From NCBI GenBank assembly GCA_900547305.1, contig URGH01000064.1:1-15515 (forward strand): 15,515 bases of DNA, in the 5' to 3' direction. The stretch is from an uncultured Oscillospiraceae bacterium. Lineage in GTDB: Bacteria; Bacillota; Clostridia; Oscillospirales; Acutalibacteraceae. The notes below the pieces were generated by a model. That model worked only from the letters and a program-made list of their open reading frames with translations. It was not told the origin of the DNA and searched no databases. This document shows, in pieces, positions 7,078 to 13,837 of the stretch. Both the position numbers and the translations under genes were made by a program. The first letter of the stretch is position 1, and each line of letters opens with the position of its first letter.

Positions 7078-9310
7078 CTTTTTTCATTTTAATGTCGTAT
7101 ACCTTTTTGTAATTTCCTATGCGTTCGGCTAAAGCCGTATTGCGGTTTCCGGTTTCGTTACGGTGAATAGCCATGCAAAGCATACCGGGCTGTCCCACAA
7201 GAATAACGCGGTGCTTTGCGCGGGTAATTCCCGTATAAACGAGGTTTCTGTTCAGCATATTGTAGTGGCTTTTTATAATCGGCATTATAACAATGTCGTA
7301 CTCCGAACCCATTGCCTTATGAACGGTTGTAGCGTAGGCTAATTCAATATTTTTCATATCCTCAAGCGTGTATTCGGCTTTGCGGTCGGCGGAAAACTCA
7401 ATCGTAATAACGGCTTTGTTGTCCTTATCCGTGCCTATATCGCGTATAAAGCCTATATCTCCGTTGGAAGCCTTGCTGTTGTTCTTGTTCTGCATAACCT
7501 TATCTCCTACGCGGAAATAATCAGCGCCTATTCTAAGGTCGGGCAAGCCGCCTTTATACGGATTAACAATCTCACGAATGGTAAGATTCAATTCATTTGC
7601 CGCGGCTGCACCCTTTTTACGGTAGGGAGAAAGTATCTGAACATTCTCTATACCGTATTTTTCCGTAAGGTCGCAAAAGGCTCTTTTAATAATATCCGCC
7701 GCCTGATCCTGCGTTTGGCATTTGTAAAAACAAAAGTCGTCTCCGTAGGATAATTTGGTTTGGTCGTTATTTATAGCCCTTGCATTAAGCGCTATTCTGC
7801 TGCCGTCCTTTTGGCGGAATATTTTATCCAGCACGGTAACGGGAATAAGTCCGCTGTTTATAAGCTGACGGAATACATCGCCAGCGCCCACGCTTTGCAG
7901 CTGATCGGGGTCGCCTACAAGAACAATCTTTGTATTATTACCGATTCTCATAAAAAACTGCCGTGCAAGCCACATATCTATCATGGAGCTTTCGTCCACA
8001 ATAATAAGTCCGGCGCCGATAGGCTCGGCTTCCTTATCCTTTTTAAAATATCCGTCCTCGTTTTGAAGTCCCAGCATACTGTGAAGCGTTGAGGCGTCGG
8101 TTTCGCCGGTGCTTTCCGCCATTCGTCTGCTCGCTCTGCCCGTAGGCGCGGCAAGCTTGATTTTTTCATTTGGGTAAAGCGCCTTATATACCTCAATAAT
8201 GGCTTTCAAAACGGTAGTTTTACCTGTACCCGGTGAACCCGTGATAATTGAAAGATTACTGCTGAACGCCATATATACCGCCTCGCTTTGCTTATCCGAG
8301 AGCGCTATGCCGAGGTTTTTCCGCACATGCTCAAGAATAGCCGAAATATCTATTTTTTTAGGAGGCATAGCTAAAAGCCTTCCTATTCTTTCGGCTGTCT
8401 CATTTTCCAAAACAAAGCTTTTGGTGCTGTATATCCGCCCCTCGTTCGATACTATATCGCCCTTTAAAATCATATTGTCAATAACCGAATCAATTTCGGC
8501 GGTCTTTACAACCATATCTGTTGAGGGCAGCGCCTCGTTCAGCATTTCGGCGGTTGTCTGCAACAAGGTTCTTTCGTCAATAAAAAGGTGGCCGTTATCC
8601 TGCTTTTGCGTTTCCAGTGCGGTAATAACCGCGCCGCGTATACGCATAGGGGAGTTAAGCGGCGTATTGCCCTTTTTAACTATTGCGTCAACACGCTTAA
8701 AGCCGAAGCCCGGAATATTGCAAAGCTCATAGGGGTTATCTGTCAGAATATCTATGCTTTTCGCTCCGAAATAATCGTAGATATGCGTTGCCGCCGTAAC
8801 GCTTATGTTAAAAGGGGACAGCAGCATCATAAGACTTCTTACCGAGTAGCTCTCGTTAAAGGTTCTTTTTATATCCTCCAGCTTCTGCTCGGATATTCCC
8901 TTTATTTCAAGCAGCTTTTCGGGGCTGTTTTCAATAATGTTAAGGGTATCCGCACCGAAACGCTTTATAATATCGTCGGCGGTTTTTTCGCCTATACCTT
9001 TTACAAGGCAGGAGGATAGGTAGCCCTTCAAGCCCTCGTCCGTGTACGGTACTATTTCTTCACAGTCTTCAACGCTTAACTGCGTGCCGTATTTGCCTGT
9101 CTGCCATTCGCCCTCTAAAATCATGGAGATTTTATCTGTTTGCGGCAAATTATACCCTTTAGCGATAAAGCGGATAAAATCGTCCCTGCCGTTTGTGGCT
9201 TTTCGCGCTTTGTCGGGTACGGTTTTATCCCGCGTTCTTACGCGTATTACCGAGTGCTTGTCTGCGGGGTTATAAAAAAGGGTGCTTTCATATACGCAGG
9301 AGTAGCTCAC
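7070..9310 (-). CDS. RecD2-type ATP-dependent DNA helicase
   Basis: 746 aa, typical for RecD2, a superfamily 1B 5'-3' DNA helicase that works without RecBC. The N-terminal OB-like region is followed by helix-hairpin-helix repeats (about 102-145 and 165-215: VKGIGEKTADDI, IPGFGFKRVDAI). The motor has Walker A GSPGTGKTT (358-366), motif Ia APTGRAS (388-394), Walker B IIVDESSM (436-443), motif III GDPDQLQSVGAGD (466-478), 'KIFRQ' (496-500), motif V 'ATTVHKAMGSEYD' (660-672) and motif VI 'VYTGITRAKHR' (691-701). All key residues are present. The start is GTG at 9310, with GGGAGG nine bases upstream. It follows the YqaJ-type exonuclease by 58 bases, so the two probably act together on DNA ends during element recombination or replication. 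Confidence 0.93.
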   Translation of the reverse strand: MSYSCVYESTLFYNPADKHSVIRVRTRDKTVPDKARKATNGRDDFIRFIAKGYNLPQTDKISMILEGEWQTGKYGTQLSVEDCEEIVPYTDEGLKGYLSSCLVKGIGEKTADDIIKRFGADTLNIIENSPEKLLEIKGISEQKLEDIKRTFNESYSVRSLMMLLSPFNISVTAATHIYDYFGAKSIDILTDNPYELCNIPGFGFKRVDAIVKKGNTPLNSPMRIRGAVITALETQKQDNGHLFIDERTLLQTTAEMLNEALPSTDMVVKTAEIDSVIDNMILKGDIVSNEGRIYSTKSFVLENETAERIGRLLAMPPKKIDISAILEHVRKNLGIALSDKQSEAVYMAFSSNLSIITGSPGTGKTTVLKAIIEVYKALYPNEKIKLAAPTGRASRRMAESTGETDASTLHSMLGLQNEDGYFKKDKEAEPIGAGLIIVDESSMIDMWLARQFFMRIGNNTKIVLVGDPDQLQSVGAGDVFRQLINSGLIPVTVLDKIFRQKDGSRIALNARAINNDQTKLSYGDDFCFYKCQTQDQAADIIKRAFCDLTEKYGIENVQILSPYRKKGAAAANELNLTIREIVNPYKGGLPDLRIGADYFRVGDKVMQNKNNSKASNGDIGFIRDIGTDKDNKAVITIEFSADRKAEYTLEDMKNIELAYATTVHKAMGSEYDIVIMPIIKSHYNMLNRNLVYTGITRAKHRVILVGQPGMLCMAIHRNETGNRNTALAERIGNYKKVYDIKMKKAG

Positions 9311-9344
9311 GCTTTATAACCTCCCGCTCACATTTTCTTTTCAT
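9288..9344 (-). CDS. Possible 18-codon upstream ORF overlapping the helicase start
   Basis: Begins MKRKCEREVIKRELL, with an AAGGAG Shine-Dalgarno eight bases before an ATG, a better start signal than that of the helicase itself. It overlaps the GTG start of the helicase in another frame and ends 20 bases inside it. The ribosome site and codons of this ORF contain the helicase's own GGGAGG. It may couple or limit helicase translation, or be chance. No protein function is implied. Confidence 0.3.
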   Translation of the reverse strand: MKRKCEREVIKRELLLRI

Positions 9345-9368
9345 AACAAAAACTCCTTTATAAAAAAA

Positions 9369-10418
9369 TCAAGCCGCAGTATTCTGCGACCTTTTAACAT
9401 AAAACCTTCGAGTTTCGGACAGGGTTACAAACTTATCATAGATATTCGGGTACTGCTCTTTCAGTCTGAACAGGTTATCCTTGTCTATGGTAGGCTTGAA
9501 GGTTGAATTGTATTCCACGGTGTAATCGGTGTCCCCCACGGTACAGCCCGCGTTACGGTTTTTACCCATAACATCGAGAATACAGCCCCTTATCCTTTTA
9601 AGCTCGCTGTCGATTCTGTTTTCCTCTGATTTTACTTTTTTCTTTTCCTCCTGCAATTCAAGGTATCTCTGCACATCTGCCGAGATTTTAATACCGAGTA
9701 ACGATTCGGGTATCGCCGCGCCGGATACTCCGGGATGTTTTTTTATGCTTTCAAGTACCAAATCCCCGTCCTCACTGTAGGGCGGCGGCACTTTTTTCAG
9801 CACATTGTTCACCCAGAAATCTTCCTCAAACGCGATTATCAGTTCCTCGTAGTTTAAATCCCGTTCGATACTGCGAATAATAACCTCATTTTCGGTATTC
9901 CCGTAAAGGCAGCAGAAATATACCTTGTCGATATTGGTAACAGCCATATAATGCCGCCCCTGTATTTCATAATTCACCGGAACGCTTTCCTTGCCGTCAA
10001 GCCACCAGTTATCCTTTGCGTTGTAATTGGTGGTTTTAATTTCAAGAATAGCAGTTTTGTTTTCCGGCAGAGTTACGAAATAATCCACATCGGCTAACAT
10101 ATACGGGTGATTCGGGTGGTAAAACATTTTCTTTACCTGATAAACAGGGAAGCCGGTCTTTTTACTGAATATTTCAGCGACCAAATCCTCAAGCAAATGC
10201 CCTATTTTCTTTTGCACCCAGTTATCCTCGTTGTCGCCGGCTGTTACTATATTCAGCTTTTCGTAATAAAGATCTCTTGCCGTAGAGTAGGGAGATACCC
10301 CTATTACAGCCGCCGCGTCGCTGCCGCCGATTCCTTTTCGCCGCCAGTTAAGCCACTCATCCCTTGTAAGGTTACTTGTATCCACAAGAACTGACGGGGT
10401 GTAATTTCCGTTCGGCAT
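9369..10418 (-). CDS. YqaJ-family exonuclease (lambda-exo-like recombinase)
   Basis: 349 aa. Residues 29-36 are GIGGSDAA, the YqaJ hallmark. They are followed by E77 in 'GHLLEDLV', D110/D112 in 'YMLADVD', and the E126-x-K128 pair in 'ILEIKTT', with Q153 and Y157 in 'YEIQGRHYMAV'. Together these form the PD-(D/E)xK nuclease site of the lambda-exonuclease family, which resects double-strand ends 5'-3' to expose single strands for annealing. Residues about 250-285 form a likely coiled coil, and the C-terminal part is an add-on region common in phage and ICE members. It is the first large gene of the operon. No obvious RecT/Bet annealing protein follows; the 301-aa protein two genes later is a candidate partner. 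Confidence 0.9.
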   Translation of the reverse strand: MPNGNYTPSVLVDTSNLTRDEWLNWRRKGIGGSDAAAVIGVSPYSTARDLYYEKLNIVTAGDNEDNWVQKKIGHLLEDLVAEIFSKKTGFPVYQVKKMFYHPNHPYMLADVDYFVTLPENKTAILEIKTTNYNAKDNWWLDGKESVPVNYEIQGRHYMAVTNIDKVYFCCLYGNTENEVIIRSIERDLNYEELIIAFEEDFWVNNVLKKVPPPYSEDGDLVLESIKKHPGVSGAAIPESLLGIKISADVQRYLELQEEKKKVKSEENRIDSELKRIRGCILDVMGKNRNAGCTVGDTDYTVEYNSTFKPTIDKDNLFRLKEQYPNIYDKFVTLSETRRFYVKRSQNTAA

Positions 10419-10421
10419 ATT

Positions 10422-10583
10422 TTAAGCCCCTTTACATCGGCAGCGCAAAACAGGCGCCCGCCGGTAATATATTATTTTTCGGTGCTTTGCACGCTTTCGT
10501 GCCTCCTTTCTTTTCATTTGCTCTCTAATCCTTGCAGGACTTGTGTGCCTGCGGTCAGAACGCATACGGTTTCTTTTGCTCAT
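10422..10583 (-). CDS. Small very basic protein, 53 aa
   Basis: Begins MSKRNRMRSDRRHTSPARIR and is rich in Arg and Lys throughout, with a final 'LRCRCKGA'. Such composition suggests nucleic acid binding, but the family is not recognised. The ATG at 10583 is preceded by an AAAGGCGG Shine-Dalgarno about seven bases upstream. The same frame stays open back to a GTG at 10811, but that extension runs through two terminator-like hairpins and has a poorer start, so the short form is preferred. It is the first gene of the operon and ends three bases before the exonuclease gene. Confidence 0.6.
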   Translation of the reverse strand: MSKRNRMRSDRRHTSPARIREQMKRKEARKRAKHRKIIYYRRAPVLRCRCKGA

Positions 10584-10597
10584 TGGTTTTCCGCCTT

Positions 10598-10693
10598 TCA
10601 ATTTATTCCAATCACCTTGCGGTGTTTTGGGTAAAATAAAAAAAGCGGGAATGACCGCCGTATATACAATACAGTCAAATGCCATTCCCGCAT
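10598..10693 (-). CDS. Leader peptide ORF, 31 aa, spanning a terminator
   Basis: A 31-codon ORF beginning MREWHLTVLYIRRSFPLFLF. AAGGA lies nine bases before its ATG, and it stops 14 bases before the ATG of the first operon gene. Its stop codon overlaps the ribosome site of that gene. The stem, loop and T-run of an intrinsic terminator (10638-10691) fall entirely inside it. That arrangement is typical of a translated leader that controls readthrough, as in Tn916-type leader regions. The peptide has no long run of one amino acid, so classical amino-acid attenuation is not indicated. Coding status is inferred from the arrangement only. Confidence 0.5.
   Translation of the reverse strand: MREWHLTVLYIRRSFPLFLFYPKHRKVIGIN
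10638..10691 (-). terminator. Leader terminator / attenuator 2
   Basis: On the minus strand, a 9-bp perfect stem GCGGGAATG/CATTCCCGC is followed directly by seven T. The 29-nt interior can fold further (GAC/GUC and UGUAU/AUACG pairs), giving one extended hairpin. It lies between the predicted promoter (10851-10879) and the first operon gene, so transcripts must read through it. Confidence 0.75.
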
Positions 10694-10715
10694 AGGAAAA
10701 AATCCTTTTTAACTT

Positions 10716-10760
10716 AAAAAAAGACAGCAATAAACCGCATAATGCGATAATACCACTGTC
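10716..10760 (-). terminator. Leader terminator / attenuator 1
   Basis: On the minus strand, a roughly 10-bp stem (10751-10760 with 10723-10732, including three G-U pairs) encloses a perfect CGCA/TGCG mini-stem, and a run of seven T (10722-10716) follows. It sits upstream of the leader peptide start and about 90 nt after the predicted transcription start. The G-U pairs make it weaker than the second terminator. Confidence 0.55.
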
Positions 10761-10850
10761 ATTTAATACAAACTCAACATAGGTGTGCGATGTGATATTA
10801 AAATATATCACTTGCCCGCAGGGGCTTGCACAAAAATCAATTACAAAAGT

Positions 10851-10879
10851 ATATTACCACAATATATTGTGGTTGTCAA
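10851..10879 (-). promoter_or_regulatory. Sigma-70/SigA promoter of the leftward operon
   Basis: TTGACA (10879-10874, minus strand), a 17-base spacer and TAATAT (10856-10851). The -35 box is perfect, the spacer length is optimal and the -10 box matches five or so of six consensus bases. It reads into the leader and the basic-protein/yqaJ/recD2 operon. It is the only near-consensus promoter I see ahead of these genes. Confidence 0.75.
10856..10873. promoter_or_regulatory. 18-bp perfect palindrome in the promoter spacer (operator)
   Basis: ACCACAATATATTGTGGT reads identically on both strands and fills the spacer between the -35 and -10 boxes of the leftward promoter. It also touches a possible plus-strand -35 box. 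A dimeric repressor bound here would block the promoter. No repressor gene is in the window, so the regulator would be encoded elsewhere on the element or by the host. Confidence 0.65.
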
Positions 10880-10903
10880 GACTTGAATTGCCTTATATAT
10901 AAT
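10873..10903 (+). promoter_or_regulatory. Possible divergent promoter toward xis-int
   Basis: TTGTCA (10873-10878) overlaps the opposite-strand TTGACA. Downstream are TATATA (10896, spacer 17) and TATAAT (10898-10903, spacer 19). Neither combination is ideal, but the back-to-back layout would let one operator control both directions. Confidence 0.35.
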
Positions 10904-11153
10904 TTGATTTAAAAAAATTTATTTTTAATTGAAGAAAAAACAGAATATTTCCCGTTTTTATAATTGTACGGGTTAAAAACCGATTATGTACCTTGAAAAC
11001 TAAATCCTTAGCAGAGGTTATACAGGTTTTGCAGATAGTATGCGGCAATTAAACAGGGCGTGCCTGCAAATCAAACCGTGCATAGCACCGCCTGAAAATA
11101 CGCTGTAAGCAGGAAATGATCTGTAAAAGGAAAAAATATAAAGGAGTAAAATT

Positions 11154-11348
11154 ATGTATAGAAATTTAGATGAGCTTCCGATAACCTTTGGGGTTTCGGA
11201 ATTAGCTGAGGTTCTTAATATATCGCGCAATAAAGCCTATGATATTATTAAGGATGATAGCTTTCCGAAGCACTATATCGGCAGAAAAATCATAATAAGT
11301 AAAAAGCATTTTCTTACATGGATGGATAAAAATTTCAATAAGTTATAA
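11154..11348 (+). CDS. xis: Excisionase-like HTH DNA-binding protein, 64 aa
   Basis: A small winged-helix/MerR-like DNA-binding protein: 'FGVSELAEVLNISRNKAYDIIK' is a helix-turn-helix (about residues 12-34), and 'YIGRKIIISKKHFLTWMDK' forms the wing and final helix. This size and pattern match excisionases of Tn916-type elements and the HTH_17 family. It would bend DNA at the element ends and steer the integrase toward excision. An AAGGAG Shine-Dalgarno lies seven bases before the ATG. The gene is immediately upstream of and co-oriented with int, as expected. The symbol is functional rather than proven; it could also act as a transcriptional regulator. Confidence 0.8.
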   Translation: MYRNLDELPITFGVSELAEVLNISRNKAYDIIKDDSFPKHYIGRKIIISKKHFLTWMDKNFNKL

Positions 11349-11355
11349 TTTTTTG

Positions 11356-11426
11356 TTGAACTTTTGTCAAGAGGAATGGTATTATTATTTGCAAAACCCG
11401 AATGTTTCCCGACCTTTTAATACCAT
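11356..11426 (+). promoter_or_regulatory. xis-int gap: weak promoter and 9-bp inverted repeat
   Basis: In the 120-base gap, TTGAAC (11356) and TATTAT (11380) are 18 bases apart, a possible int promoter. ATGGTATTA (11376-11384) and TAATACCAT (11418-11426) form a perfect 9-bp inverted repeat that overlaps the -10 box, separated by 33 bases. No T-run follows. It may be a regulatory site that separates int expression from xis. Confidence 0.35.
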
Positions 11427-11468
11427 AGAATACAACGCTTTTTCCCTTTAAGAAGGAGGATAACAAAA

Positions 11469-12662
11469 ATGGGTAAAAAGAAAGCTAATGGTGAAGGTTC
11501 AATAATAAAACGCTCAGACGGCAGATATATGGGAAGATATACCGTGAACGGCAAAAGAAAATCAGTTTACGGTACGACTCACAGCGAGGTCAGAAAGAAG
11601 CTGAATGAGATTCTCAACGATATATCTAAAGGTTGTTATATTGAGCCAAGTAAAGAAACTTTCGGATGCTGGTTGCAGGAATGGTTAATTACATACGCGT
11701 TACCGACTGTTAAGCAATCCACATATGTTTCATATGAGGGATATATACGAATTCATTTGTTGCCGGAATTGGGCGAAACAATGCTGACCGCATTAAACAG
11801 AGAGCAAATTCAACGCTTTTTCAATAAGAAAAGCGCAGGGTCAGCGGATAAAAAAGGTTTGTCACCCAAAAGTTTGAAAAACATATACAATATGTTAAAT
11901 TCAACTTTGGAACAGGCAGTCACGAATGAAAAAATAATTCGCAATCCGCTGCGCGGTATTAAACTTCCGAAAATTGTGAAAAAGGAAATCCGCATACTTG
12001 AAACCGATGAGCAGACAAAATTACAGACTGCTGCGCGCAACTCTCCGGAGCCGCAGGCATTTGGAATTATTTTCACTTTAAGCACGGGTGTCAGACTCGG
12101 TGAATTGCTCGGTTTAAAGCAAAGTGATTTGAATTATCAAAGACATTCGGTTATTGTAAGGCGGACTGTCGGACGCTTACAGAGGGTTGATGAAAACGGT
12201 TCTCTGATTAAAAGGGGTGCCGGTATTAAAACAACAGAAATTGTTGTAAGAAGTCCTAAATCTGCAAATTCGCAAAGGGAAATACCTTTATTCGATGAAT
12301 TGTGGAATGAATTACTTTCATATTGTGAAAAAATGAAAGCAATGATGGACGATTTCGGAATACCGTATAATCAGGATTCATATGTTTTTTGTAATTATTC
12401 GGGTAACCCGTATGATCCCAGAGTATATGAAGATTTATTTAAAAGAACGCTTAAAGCAGCAAATTTAGAAAGAATCAATTTTCACGCGCTTCGTCATACT
12501 TTTGCAACAAGGGCGCTTGAAGCCGGAATGGATATAAAGGTTCTTTCTTCAATTTTGGGACATGCTCAAGCGTCAACCACATTAAATCTTTATGCTCACG
12601 CTTTAGCCGATCACAGAAAATTAAGCATGGATAAAATGAGCGAATATTACTCGGATATTTAA
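11469..12662 (+). CDS. int: Tyrosine site-specific integrase
   Basis: 397 aa, the usual length for Tn916/ICE-type integrases. The N-terminal 55 residues (GEGSIIKRSDGRYMGRY) form the arm-type DNA-binding domain, about 60-165 is the SAM-like core-binding domain, and about 180-390 is the catalytic domain. Catalytic residues are all visible: R209 in 'TGVRLGELLGL', a beta-hairpin Lys around 264, H339 and R342 in 'HALRH', H365 in 'LGHAQ' and the nucleophile Y375 in 'LNLYAHA'. It cuts and rejoins att sites for integration and, with Xis, excision. GAAGGAGG precedes the ATG strongly. The gene points at tRNA-fMet 250 bases away, with a repeat array between them. Confidence 0.95.
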   Translation: MGKKKANGEGSIIKRSDGRYMGRYTVNGKRKSVYGTTHSEVRKKLNEILNDISKGCYIEPSKETFGCWLQEWLITYALPTVKQSTYVSYEGYIRIHLLPELGETMLTALNREQIQRFFNKKSAGSADKKGLSPKSLKNIYNMLNSTLEQAVTNEKIIRNPLRGIKLPKIVKKEIRILETDEQTKLQTAARNSPEPQAFGIIFTLSTGVRLGELLGLKQSDLNYQRHSVIVRRTVGRLQRVDENGSLIKRGAGIKTTEIVVRSPKSANSQREIPLFDELWNELLSYCEKMKAMMDDFGIPYNQDSYVFCNYSGNPYDPRVYEDLFKRTLKAANLERINFHALRHTFATRALEAGMDIKVLSSILGHAQASTTLNLYAHALADHRKLSMDKMSEYYSDI

Positions 12663-12698
12663 GGCCTCTTGTAACGGTAATCGAACAGAATATTTCGG

Positions 12699-12834
12699 TT
12701 TGACACCAATATCTATTGGTGTCAAAATTGGTGTCAAACCAAAAAAGTTAAAAAGGCATTACAAAAATAATTGTACGCTTGTCAAATAACTTTTGGTGTC
12801 AAATATAACGGTTGGTGTCAGAATTGGTGTCAAA
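12699..12834. repeat. Array of ATTGGTGTCAAA repeats between int and the tRNA
   Basis: Two perfect tandem copies of ATTGGTGTCAAA (12715-12726, 12727-12738), a third at 12823-12834, near-copies at 12792-12803 and 12812-12821, and one inverted copy at 12699-12710 that makes a 14-bp inverted repeat with 12727-12740. A degenerate GTCAAAT lies at 12781. Repeats of this size beside int are typical arm-type sites for the N-terminal domain of the integrase, or sites for Xis. The 12-bp period of the tandem pair is close to one helical turn. Confidence 0.75.
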
Positions 12835-12857
12835 TAGTTATTCAGTGAAACACTATG

Positions 12858-12905
12858 AAAAAAAGAAAAGCGCCGAAACCCTTATAAATAAAGGATTTTC
12901 GGCAC
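12858..12905 (-). terminator. Intrinsic terminator after tRNA-fMet
   Basis: On the minus strand, GTGCCGAAA and TTTCGGCGC pair (with one G-U pair), with inner CC/GG pairs and an AT-rich loop, followed by TTTTCTTTTTTT. The G-U rather than C-A pairing on this strand shows it serves leftward transcription. It lies seven bases after the tRNA 3' end. If the element joins inside the tRNA 3' end, this terminator is element-supplied. Confidence 0.8.
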
Positions 12906-12912
12906 TTAATTT

Positions 12913-12988
<76 letters not shown>

Positions 12989-13013
12989 ATATTTAACTTA
13001 TCTCAACAAATAT

Positions 13014-13042
13014 ATTATACACTAAAACGGCGGATAATGCAA
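13014..13042 (-). promoter_or_regulatory. Promoter of tRNA-fMet
   Basis: TTGCAT (13042-13037), a 17-base spacer and TATAAT (13019-13014) with a TG just before the -10 box, about 25 bases upstream of the tRNA 5' end. It gives the tRNA its own transcription, separate from the ribosomal protein cluster. Confidence 0.75.
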
Positions 13043-13070
13043 CACTTTTTTTCAAAAAAGTTAAAGTTTT

Positions 13071-13102
13071 TTGCGGCAGGCGGAAAATCGCGCCCGCCGC
13101 AA
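13071..13102 (-). terminator. Hairpin downstream of rplA
   Basis: A 12-bp stem (TTGCGGCAGGCG with CGCCCGCCGCAA, one G-T position) and an 8-nt loop, 20 bases after the rplA stop. On the minus strand an A-run then CTTTAACTTTTTT follows, so the T-run is not immediate. It most likely ends the rpmG-rplA transcript despite this. Confidence 0.65.
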
Positions 13103-13122
13103 TATTTTACAAAATTTAAGTC

Positions 13123-13818
13123 TTATACGCCGAACTTAGCAACATTGAGCTTTATTCCGGGGCCCATAGTTGTAGCTATAACGCAGGACTTAATATACTG
13201 ACCCTTAGTAGAAGCCGGCTTAGCCTTAACAATAGCGGACATAAGCGCGTCAAGGTTCTCCTGGAGCTTTTCAGCGCCGAATGAAACCTTACCTATGGGG
13301 CAGTGGATGATATTGGTCTTATCAAGACGGTACTCAATTTTACCTGCCTTTGCCTCGGTAACAGCCTTAGCAACATCGGGGGTTACAGTACCTGCCTTCG
13401 GGGTAGGCATAAGACCGCGCGGTCCTAAAACCTTACCGAGACGACCCACAACGCCCATCATGTCGGGTGTTGCGATTACAACATCAAAATCAAGCCAGTT
13501 TTCGTTCTGGATTTTGGCAACGAGCTCCTCGGCACCTACGAAATCAGTGCCTGCCTCTTTAGCAGCGTCAGCCTTATCGCCCTTAGCGAAAACAAGAGTT
13601 CTTACGGTTTTACCTGTTCCGTTAGGCAGAATAACCGCGCCTCTGACCTGCTGGTCAGCGTGGCGGGAGTCAACACCCAGACGGATGTGGACTTCGACAG
13701 TCTCATCGAACTTTGCCGTTGCAGTCTTAACGGCTATGTCAAGAGCCTCGCTGGGCTCATAAAGGGCAGCTCTGTCAACAAGCTGAGCGCCCTGGTTGTA
13801 TTTCTTACCGTGTTTCAT
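13123..13818 (-). CDS. rplA: 50S ribosomal protein L1
   Basis: 231 aa, full-length L1. Recognisable by 'MKHGKKYNQ', 'VDSRHADQQVRGAVILPNGTG', 'VVIATPDMMGVVGRLGKVLG' with 'PRGLMPTPKAGTVT', and the closing 'TTMGPGIKLN'. L1 binds 23S rRNA at the mobile L1 stalk and also represses its own operon through its mRNA. A GGGAGGA ribosome site lies seven bases before the ATG. A candidate L1-binding hairpin sits between rplK and this gene. rplJ and rplL, which usually follow, are not next; a terminator, tRNA and the element follow instead. Confidence 0.98.
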   Translation of the reverse strand: MKHGKKYNQGAQLVDRAALYEPSEALDIAVKTATAKFDETVEVHIRLGVDSRHADQQVRGAVILPNGTGKTVRTLVFAKGDKADAAKEAGTDFVGAEELVAKIQNENWLDFDVVIATPDMMGVVGRLGKVLGPRGLMPTPKAGTVTPDVAKAVTEAKAGKIEYRLDKTNIIHCPIGKVSFGAEKLQENLDALMSAIVKAKPASTKGQYIKSCVIATTMGPGIKLNVAKFGV

Positions 13819-13837
13819 TATAGTTTCCTCCCAATCG

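Larger units (their letters stand above)
10584..11153. promoter_or_regulatory. Divergent control region between the operon and xis
   Basis: These 570 bases hold no large gene. The left half (10584-10850) is the leader of the leftward operon, with two terminators, a leader ORF and a small GTGATAT/ATATCAC hairpin (10792-10811). The centre carries back-to-back promoter elements and a palindrome. The right half (10904-11153) is the AT-rich leader of the xis-int side; it contains a CCCGT/ACGGG inverted repeat (10951-10972), an imperfect 10-bp inverted repeat (about 11055-11094) and a GTGCATAGCAC element. I find no known riboswitch in it. Confidence 0.6.
1..12912. mobile_element. Partial integrated element (ICE/IME-like) next to tRNA-fMet
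   Basis: An integrase and an excisionase-like gene point towards a tRNA gene, and a long opposite-strand operon of replication and recombination proteins runs from them to the left edge. This is the usual end module of an integrative conjugative or mobilizable element of Firmicutes. The right boundary is inferred to lie at or just before the 3' end of tRNA-fMet (12913). The left boundary is outside the window, and no second copy of the tRNA 3' end was seen near position 1. No relaxase, coupling protein or secretion gene is visible, so self-transfer cannot be claimed. A prophage is less likely because PcfJ and PcfK are plasmid/ICE families and no virion gene is present. Confidence 0.8.

Noticed and set aside
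8199..9275. Long plus-strand ORFs opposite the helicase
   Set aside because: They lie opposite the complete and motif-rich RecD2 gene and show no recognisable domain.
10422..10811. 129-codon form of the small basic protein starting at a GTG
   Set aside because: The first 76 codons run through two terminator hairpins with T-runs and the start has a poor ribosome site; the ATG at 10583 has a good one.
10904..11153. Possible riboswitch or oriT in the xis leader
   Set aside because: Only imperfect inverted repeats were seen; no known riboswitch core, nic-site consensus or neighbouring relaxase supports either.
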